A stretch of DNA of 13,585 bases, from the NCBI GenBank assembly GCA_019246455.1, contig JAFAQJ010000183.1:1-13585 (forward strand), read 5' to 3'. A program made the position numbers and the translations under genes. The notes beneath the pieces were generated by a model. It made no database searches. It saw only the letters and a program-made list of their open reading frames with translations, and was not told the DNA's origin. This document shows, in pieces, positions 8,914-13,585 of the stretch; positions within the stretch are counted from its first letter, which is position 1; each line of letters starts with the position of its first letter. Source of the stretch: Pseudolabrys sp. GTDB taxonomy: Bacteria; Pseudomonadota; Alphaproteobacteria; Rhizobiales; Xanthobacteraceae.

Positions 8914-10719
8914 GTGCGGGCGTGGGTGCATATTTTGGCCGGGCTGGCGGTACTGGGCGCCCTGCCACTGCTCGGAGCCGACGAGGCTAGCGCGGTCTGC
9001 ACGGCGGTCGGGACCGATCAGACCTGCACCAATCCGGCCGGGACCACCCTATCCGGCGGCGCCACGGGCCTGCTCGACTTCAACAATCTAACTCTGACCA
9101 ACAATGGCACCGTCGCCGGCACATCGGGCGGTATCGTCACGTTCGGCGACGCCAATGTCACGAACACCGGCGCGATTTTCGGCGCCGGGACTTTCGGGAT
9201 GGAAGTGTTCGGCAATGCCAACATCACCAACAGCGGCACCATCGCCGCCGGCCCGAACGGCTTGGTGGCGATTCTTCTGCTCGGCAACACCAACATCGTC
9301 AACACCGGCACGATCTCGGGTCCTAGCGCCATCGTCGGCGGCGGCTTCGGCATCATCGTCAACATCACGAATGCCGGCACCATCATGGCCACCGATATCG
9401 TGAACGGTCTGGCGATCGACCTCACGACGGGCACCAACAATACGATCACGCTGCTGCCCGGCTCGCGCATTATTGGCAATATCGGGCTCGGTCTTGCCGA
9501 CACGGTCCGCATCCAGAGCGGCCGCGACATTTCTTCGATTTTGTCGTTCGGCTTCTGCGGCTGCGGCGGTCTGGTCGCGACCGGCTCCACCGCCGTTGTC
9601 CTCGGCGGATCGCCTTACGTCATCAATGGCGACCAGGTCGCGGTGCTCGATCCGACCGCGGTCAGTCTCGCCGACCGCACCTTGCTCGATTTCACCGGCA
9701 ACATCTCCTCGCTGCTCGCGAGCCGCTTCGGCGAATTTGGCATTACCGGCTCGACAGCAAGCGCCTTCGCCCCCGTCCATTCAATTGCCGGTCAGGCGAA
9801 CGATATTTTCGCCGTGATCCCGGCGCTCGCTTACGCGCGCGACGACAAGTTTCCGACGGCGACCGCGTTCGACCGCGGTTCGGGCATCGCTGTGTGGTCG
9901 AAAGCCTTTGCCGGCGTCCGCAAGCAGGATGCCGACGACGTCAATCTCGCGGCCCGGACCATCGCCTATGGCGCCATGGCTGGTATCGACAAAAGCGTCC
10001 AGCCCGATCTACGGCTCGGCGTTTTCGTCGGTGCCGGTAACGGCAAGCTCGACATCGACCTGTCGTCACAAACGGTTAAAACCGACTACGTGTTCGGCGG
10101 CATATACGGCCGCTTCGACTGGACGACGCGCTTCCTTGATTTCGCGATCTCGGCCGGCCACACCGCGAACGCGACGACCCGGCAGATTGCCAACAACCTC
10201 GTCGCCACCGGCGTCGATACCGCGACCGCCAGCTATGACGGCTGGTTCGTCAGCCCCGAAATCGCCTATGGCTGGCGCATCCCGATTATGGCCGACATCG
10301 TCATGACGCCGGCGGCGAGGTTGCGTTATCTCGCCGGCTTCTTCGAGGGCTATACCGAGACCGGCTCCGCGCAGACGCTGACTGTCTCGAGCCGCACCAC
10401 GCAGAATCTCGAGGAGCGTTTCGAGCTCGCCTTCAGCCGTGTCGCGCCCTGGCAACAGAACACGTTGAGGACCACAGCGACGATCGGCGTCCTTGGCATG
10501 GAGCGCATCGGCCCAACGGCAATCAACGCTGTGCTGATAGGACAGACCCTGTCCTTCGCGGCCACCGGGCAAAATAGCGTCGCCGGCGGCTATGCAAGGC
10601 TCGCGGCCGATCTACGCATCGGGGCGGCAACGAGCCTGTTTGCCGCGATCGAAGGCACCGTGATGTCCGACCATAGCCGCACGGGAATTGCGCAAGGCGG
10701 CGTTAAAGTCGCTTTCTGA
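8914..10719 (+). CDS. Type Va autotransporter with short beta-helical passenger
   Basis: A roughly 600-residue outer-membrane protein. It has a signal peptide (ILAGLAVLGALPLLGADEASA, cleavage near residue 27) and a passenger of about 290 residues, with five TN.GTI-type repeats between residues 62 and 158 that suggest beta-helix rungs. A C-terminal autotransporter beta-barrel domain runs from about 320 to the end, starting GIAVWSKAFAGV and ending in the beta-signal GGVKVAF with a terminal Phe, as needed for BAM recognition. The passenger is short and has no visible protease or lipase motif, so an adhesin-like or surface role is only a guess. Cysteines at 29/38 and 215/217 form two close pairs. 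GTG at 8914 is chosen because AGGTGGGG lies 6 bases upstream; GTG at 8902 adds four residues. It has no obvious operon partner. Confidence 0.87.
   Translation: MRAWVHILAGLAVLGALPLLGADEASAVCTAVGTDQTCTNPAGTTLSGGATGLLDFNNLTLTNNGTVAGTSGGIVTFGDANVTNTGAIFGAGTFGMEVFGNANITNSGTIAAGPNGLVAILLLGNTNIVNTGTISGPSAIVGGGFGIIVNITNAGTIMATDIVNGLAIDLTTGTNNTITLLPGSRIIGNIGLGLADTVRIQSGRDISSILSFGFCGCGGLVATGSTAVVLGGSPYVINGDQVAVLDPTAVSLADRTLLDFTGNISSLLASRFGEFGITGSTASAFAPVHSIAGQANDIFAVIPALAYARDDKFPTATAFDRGSGIAVWSKAFAGVRKQDADDVNLAARTIAYGAMAGIDKSVQPDLRLGVFVGAGNGKLDIDLSSQTVKTDYVFGGIYGRFDWTTRFLDFAISAGHTANATTRQIANNLVATGVDTATASYDGWFVSPEIAYGWRIPIMADIVMTPAARLRYLAGFFEGYTETGSAQTLTVSSRTTQNLEERFELAFSRVAPWQQNTLRTTATIGVLGMERIGPTAINAVLIGQTLSFAATGQNSVAGGYARLAADLRIGAATSLFAAIEGTVMSDHSRTGIAQGGVKVAF
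9097..9384 (+). repeat. Five degenerate beta-helix repeats in the autotransporter passenger
   Basis: Motifs TNNGTV, VTNTGAI, ITNSGTI, IVNTGTI and ITNAGTI recur at residues 62, 83, 105, 129 and 152 (numbered from GTG 8914), a period of 21 to 24 residues. Each is preceded by a Gly/Asn-rich strand. This is the pattern of beta-solenoid rungs in autotransporter passengers. Confidence 0.75.
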
Positions 10720-10783
10720 CCTCACGGTGGCGCACCGCCGGGGCGCCGACTAACATCGTATCGCTGCGATTCGGGGGAAGCGC

Positions 10784-12343
10784 GTGGCCAAGAAAATTAT
10801 CGGCGCCATCGGCATCGTCGTGGTGTTTTTCGCCGTGACGTTATGGGCGCTCAATACCTTCTGGCCGACGACGCCGAAGAACGCGCCGCCGCTCGCAGCG
10901 CTCCCGCCGCTGAAGCAGGAAGCGCAGCCGTCTTTCGTTGTCGCGCCGGTTGCCGTCGCACTGACCGCCATCCGCTCGGCGCTCGACGCCAATGCCCCGC
11001 GCGACTTCAGCGGGCAGAACAACAACCCGGTCTCGCAATTGCTCGGCCAGGCACAGATCGGTCTTACCGTGACGCGCGGACCGCTCGCGGTGAGCGGACG
11101 TTCCGACGCGCTCACCGTGACCGTGCCGATCAACGGCGCCGTGCACATCACGGGGCAAATCGGCAACGTCGCCGGCCAGGCCGTCACCGGCATCGGCGAT
11201 GCAATCGGCGGGCTGATCGGCGGCAATGTCGGCAAGCAGATCGGCGGCATCGTCGGCAAGGTCATCGACCAGAAGGCCGACATCCGCGGCAGTATCGTGA
11301 TGACGTCGCGTCCCGCGATCACGCCGAACTGGCGGCTCGCTCCCAACCTCGCCGCGCAGGCCAATTTCGGCGACACCGGTCTCAATCTTGCTGGCGTCAA
11401 GCTCAACATCGCGCAGGAAGTGAAGCCGATGCTCGACCCACAGATCGGCAGTCAGGTCGCCGCGCTTGAAGCGCGGCTGCGCAACGATCCCATGATCGAA
11501 AACACCGCGAAGCGCGAATGGGCCAAGATGTGCCGCTCGATCCCGCTCGGCGGCGGCAATACCGGCCTGCCGGCGCTGTGGCTCGAGTTCAAGCCGGTGC
11601 GCGCCTACGCCGCGCAGCCCAAGATCGACGAGCGCAACGTCACGCTCACGGTCGGCGTGCAGTCCGAAACGCGCATCCTCCCTACCCAGACAACGCCGAA
11701 CTGTCCGTTCCCGGCGACGGTCGAGCTGGTGCCGGCAATCAATGAAGGTCGCCTCGCCTTCACGGTGCCGATCGACATGCCGTTCACCCAAGTCAGCGCG
11801 CTGCTTGAAACGCAGCTCAAGGGCCAGAAATTCCCGAAGGACGCAGGTGCCGCCCCCGTATCGGTCGAAGTGCGCAAGGCCGAGATCGCCGCATCCGGCG
11901 ACCGCCTGCTGATCTCGCTCTTGGTCAAGGCGACCGAGCAGAAGAGCTGGTTCGGCTTGGGCGCGGAGGCGACCATCCACGTCTGGGGCAAGCCGGCGCT
12001 CGATCAGCAACAGCAAATCTTGCGGCTGACCGACTTGTCGCTGGCCGTCGAATCCGAGGCGGCGTTCGGCATTATCGGCGCCGCGGCGCGCGCCGCGATA
12101 CCGCATCTTCAGGAGGCGCTCGCCAAGAACGCGGCGATCGATCTGAAGCCGTTCGCGGCCGACGCCCGCGCCAAGATCGCCGCGGCGACCGCCGATTTCC
12201 GCGAGGTGACCCAGGGTGTCACGGTCGATACCGCCATCACTGATCTTCGGCTGCTTGGCATCGAATTCGACTCCAAGACGCTGCGCGTCGTGACCGAGGC
12301 GCAAGGCACCGCCAAAGTCGCGGTGACCGAGCTACCGAAATAG
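10784..12343 (+). CDS. DUF4403 family membrane-anchored protein
   Basis: A 519-residue protein matching the DUF4403 family, of unknown function. An N-terminal hydrophobic helix (IIGAIGIVVVFFAVTLWAL, residues 5-23) with preceding lysines is an uncleaved anchor; there is no lipobox. A Pro-rich linker (28-50) leads to the large extracytoplasmic part, rich in beta strands. Recognisable parts are TVTVPINGAVHITG, WLEFKPVRAYAAQP, the FTVPIDMPFTQVSALL repeat-like strand, ATIHVWGKPALDQQQQILRLTDLSLAVES and a C-terminal helical region (about 430-470). Residues 124-158 form an unusual glycine-zipper stretch (GDAIGGLIGGNVGKQIGGIVG). GTG at 10784 has GGGGGA about 5 bases upstream. It follows the autotransporter by 64 bases and could share its transcript. 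Similarity of the fold to lipid-binding TULIP-type domains is a hypothesis only. Confidence 0.83.
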   Translation: MAKKIIGAIGIVVVFFAVTLWALNTFWPTTPKNAPPLAALPPLKQEAQPSFVVAPVAVALTAIRSALDANAPRDFSGQNNNPVSQLLGQAQIGLTVTRGPLAVSGRSDALTVTVPINGAVHITGQIGNVAGQAVTGIGDAIGGLIGGNVGKQIGGIVGKVIDQKADIRGSIVMTSRPAITPNWRLAPNLAAQANFGDTGLNLAGVKLNIAQEVKPMLDPQIGSQVAALEARLRNDPMIENTAKREWAKMCRSIPLGGGNTGLPALWLEFKPVRAYAAQPKIDERNVTLTVGVQSETRILPTQTTPNCPFPATVELVPAINEGRLAFTVPIDMPFTQVSALLETQLKGQKFPKDAGAAPVSVEVRKAEIAASGDRLLISLLVKATEQKSWFGLGAEATIHVWGKPALDQQQQILRLTDLSLAVESEAAFGIIGAAARAAIPHLQEALAKNAAIDLKPFAADARAKIAAATADFREVTQGVTVDTAITDLRLLGIEFDSKTLRVVTEAQGTAKVAVTELPK

Positions 12344-12373
12344 CAGCTTTGCGCGACCGCCAGGGCGGTTGCG

Positions 12374-12401
12374 TTGACAGTCCTCGCCATCGGCCTACAT
12401 T
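12374..12401 (+). promoter_or_regulatory. Sigma70-type promoter for the TPP riboswitch operon
   Basis: A perfect -35 TTGACA (12374-12379), a 16-base spacer and a -10 TACATT (12396-12401) precede the riboswitch. The predicted start, near 12408, falls right at the first base of the aptamer. Confidence 0.6.
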
Positions 12402-12409
12402 AATTGTGA

Positions 12410-12481
12410 GTTCCGAGGGGTGCCCGTTTCGGGCTGAGAAACACCCTTTGAACCTGATCCGGGTCATGCCGGCGAAGGGAC
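12410..12481 (+). promoter_or_regulatory. TPP (thi-box) riboswitch
   Basis: Thiamine pyrophosphate aptamer with the conserved elements in order: P1 GTTCC (12410-12414) pairing with GGGAC (12477-12481); P2 GGGTG (12418-12422) with CACCC (12442-12446); P3 CCCG/CGGG; the pyrimidine-binding CTGAGA at 12434-12439; and the 3' core ACCCTTTGAACCTGATCCGG...CCGGCGAAGGGA. The ribosome binding site AGGA (12482-12485) lies directly after P1, six bases before the next start. Control by hiding that site when TPP is bound is therefore likely; no U-tailed terminator is seen. Confidence 0.95.
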
Positions 12482-12491
12482 AGGACAAGCG

Positions 12492-12878
12492 ATGGACAAG
12501 TCGCAATCGATTGCCAGGCTGGCGGGTCCGGTTTTTTGCGTGATCGCGCTCGGCGTGCTCGCCAATCTCAATGTCTACCGCGAAGTGGCGGCGCAGTTCA
12601 TTGCGACGCCCTATCTCATCTATCTCACCGGCGTCCTCGTTTTGACCGCCGGGCTCGCCATCCTCAACGCGCATCCACACTGGACACGGGATTGGCGCAG
12701 CCTCGTCACGCTGGTCGGCTGGCTGTTGACCATCGGCGGCGTCTGGCGCGTGTTCGCGCCGAATCTGGTGCATTTCGTCGGCCTCGCCGCGCTCGCCAAC
12801 ACGGGTTTTCTGGTCGGCGCAGGGATCGTGTTTCTGCTGCTCGGCGGCTTCCTCACTTACAAAGGCTACACGGCGTGA
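12492..12878 (+). CDS. Small four-helix membrane protein under TPP control, unknown function
   Basis: A 128-residue hydrophobic protein with predicted membrane helices near 8-28, 38-59, 69-88 and 95-122. Between helices 2 and 3 is a polar loop with HPHWTRDWR (61-69), followed by SLVTLVGWLLTIGGVWRVFAP (70-90). This H-x-x-W-x-x-D-W-x-x-L-x-T-x-x-G-W pattern resembles a small bacterial membrane protein family I recall only as uncharacterised. No named thiamine transporter family (ThiT, PnuT, CytX, ThiXYZ, YkoE) is recognisable. It is the first gene after the TPP riboswitch, its AGGA site touches the aptamer, and thiC begins 30 bases after its stop, so both should be transcribed together and repressed by TPP. 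A role in thiamine or pyrimidine-precursor uptake, or in supporting ThiC, is inference from position. Confidence 0.88.
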   Translation: MDKSQSIARLAGPVFCVIALGVLANLNVYREVAAQFIATPYLIYLTGVLVLTAGLAILNAHPHWTRDWRSLVTLVGWLLTIGGVWRVFAPNLVHFVGLAALANTGFLVGAGIVFLLLGGFLTYKGYTA

Positions 12879-12908
12879 ACCGCATCACGACTTCATGGGA
12901 GTAAGACA

Positions 12909-13585
12909 ATGAACAAGCCCGTCACCTCCGCCGACCTGGTCACGCCAAAAGTGACGACCGGGCCGCTGCCGGCCTCGCGCAAGGTCTATGCGACGCCCGA
13001 TATGGCGAGCGAATTGCGCGTGCCGCTGCGCGAGATCATCCTGTCGCCGGAATCCAAAGAGCCGCCGCTCCCGGTTTACGACACCACCGGGCCCTATACC
13101 GACAACGACGTCGCGATCGATGTCGAACAGGGCCTCAAGCGCACGCGCGTTGCCTGGGTCAAGGAGCGCGGCGGCGTCGAGGACTATGACGGCCGCCCAA
13201 TCAAGCCCGTCGACAACGGCAACGTCACTGGTAAGCACCTCGCCCGCAATTTCCCGAATGTGCCGGAGCCCATGCGCGCGGTCGGCGACGCGCCGGTGAC
13301 GCAGCTGGAATTCGCGCGAGCCGGAGTCATCACCAAAGAGATGATCTACATCTCCGAGCGCGAAAATCTCGGCCGCAAGGAAATGCTGTCGCGCGCGGAG
13401 GCCGCGCTGGAGGACGGCGAAAGCTTCGGCGCTTCGGTGCCGGCATTCATCACGCCCGAGTTCGTCCTCTCAGAAATCGCGCGCGGGCGCGCCATCATTC
13501 CGTGCAACATCAACCACGCCGAGCTCGAGCCGATGATCATCGGCCGCAACTTCCTGACCAAGATCAACGCCAATATCGGCAACTC
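12909..13585 (+). CDS. thiC: Phosphomethylpyrimidine synthase ThiC (partial, N-terminal 225 residues)
   Basis: Radical SAM enzyme converting 5-aminoimidazole ribotide to HMP-phosphate, the pyrimidine half of thiamine, in the cytoplasm. The frame is open to the right edge, so about 60% of the usual 600-odd residues is missing, including the C-terminal iron-sulfur cysteine motif. Visible are the ThiC-associated N-terminal domain ([38 protein letters not shown]) and the beginning of the catalytic domain ([26 protein letters not shown], then [25 protein letters not shown]). The ATG at 12909 has GGGAG 7 bases upstream. It is the second gene of the TPP riboswitch transcript, the expected place for this enzyme. 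Confidence 0.97.
   Translation, partial: MNKPVTSADLVTPKVTTGPLPASRKVYATPDMASELRVPLREIILSPESKEPPLPVYDTTGPYTDNDVAIDVEQGLKRTRVAWVKERGGVEDYDGRPIKPVDNGNVTGKHLARNFPNVPEPMRAVGDAPVTQLEFARAGVITKEMIYISERENLGRKEMLSRAEAALEDGESFGASVPAFITPEFVLSEIARGRAIIPCNINHAELEPMIIGRNFLTKINANIGN

Noticed and set aside
9088..9780. Minus-strand open frame opposite the autotransporter passenger
   Set aside because: It is a shadow of the repeat-rich passenger; its apparent repeats mirror the plus-strand repeats.
10725..10737. Small hairpin CGGTG-GCG-CACCG after the autotransporter as a terminator
   Set aside because: The stem is only five base pairs and there is no T-run; it is too weak to call in GC-rich sequence.
10841..12304. 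Long minus-strand open frame opposite the DUF4403 gene (487 codons)
   Set aside because: It is the antisense shadow of a well-supported gene in GC-rich DNA. Its translation is Arg/Asp/Gly-rich low-complexity sequence with no recognisable domain.

Overview
The window is a gene-dense, GC-rich chromosomal segment from an alphaproteobacterium, most likely in the Hyphomicrobiales (rhizobial order; Bradyrhizobiaceae or Xanthobacteraceae-like). The reasons are the protein sequences, frequent GTG/TTG starts, two perfect EcfG-type promoters (GGAAC-N16-CGTT, the general stress response sigma factor of alphaproteobacteria), and a metF operon headed by an ArsR-methyltransferase fusion. No tRNA, rRNA, CRISPR array, insertion sequence or phage gene is visible.

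Left part (1-4980): a leftward methionine/one-carbon operon, read from right to left: an ArsR-type HTH fused to a SAM-dependent methyltransferase (3350-4345), metF (3350-2442, start overlapping the previous stop as TGATG), and B12-dependent metH (from 2424, running off the left edge just inside the cobalamin-binding domain). A near-perfect 16-bp palindrome at 4384-4399 sits upstream and is the likely operator. A TsaA/TrmO-family tRNA methyltransferase gene diverges from it (4468-4980). MetF makes 5-methyl-THF, MetH uses it to make methionine, and the fusion protein is placed to sense SAM or S-adenosylhomocysteine and control both.

Middle part (5106-8836): a secreted L,D-transpeptidase, a strong hairpin terminator, a DUF2189 membrane protein, then two leftward tandem paralogous genes for secreted proteins of 94 and 96 aa. 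Each paralog starts with TTG, has its own perfect EcfG promoter and is followed by a strong hairpin. A ketopantoate reductase (PanE) family gene follows on the plus strand.

Right part (8914-13585): a small type Va autotransporter with five beta-helix repeats, a membrane-anchored DUF4403 protein with a glycine-zipper segment, and then a thiamine locus. The thiamine locus has a sigma70-like promoter, a TPP riboswitch, an uncharacterised four-helix membrane protein whose ribosome binding site lies directly after the aptamer, and the start of thiC, which runs off the right edge.

The most interesting points are the stress-sigma-controlled pair of unknown secreted proteins, and the unknown membrane protein placed between a TPP riboswitch and thiC.
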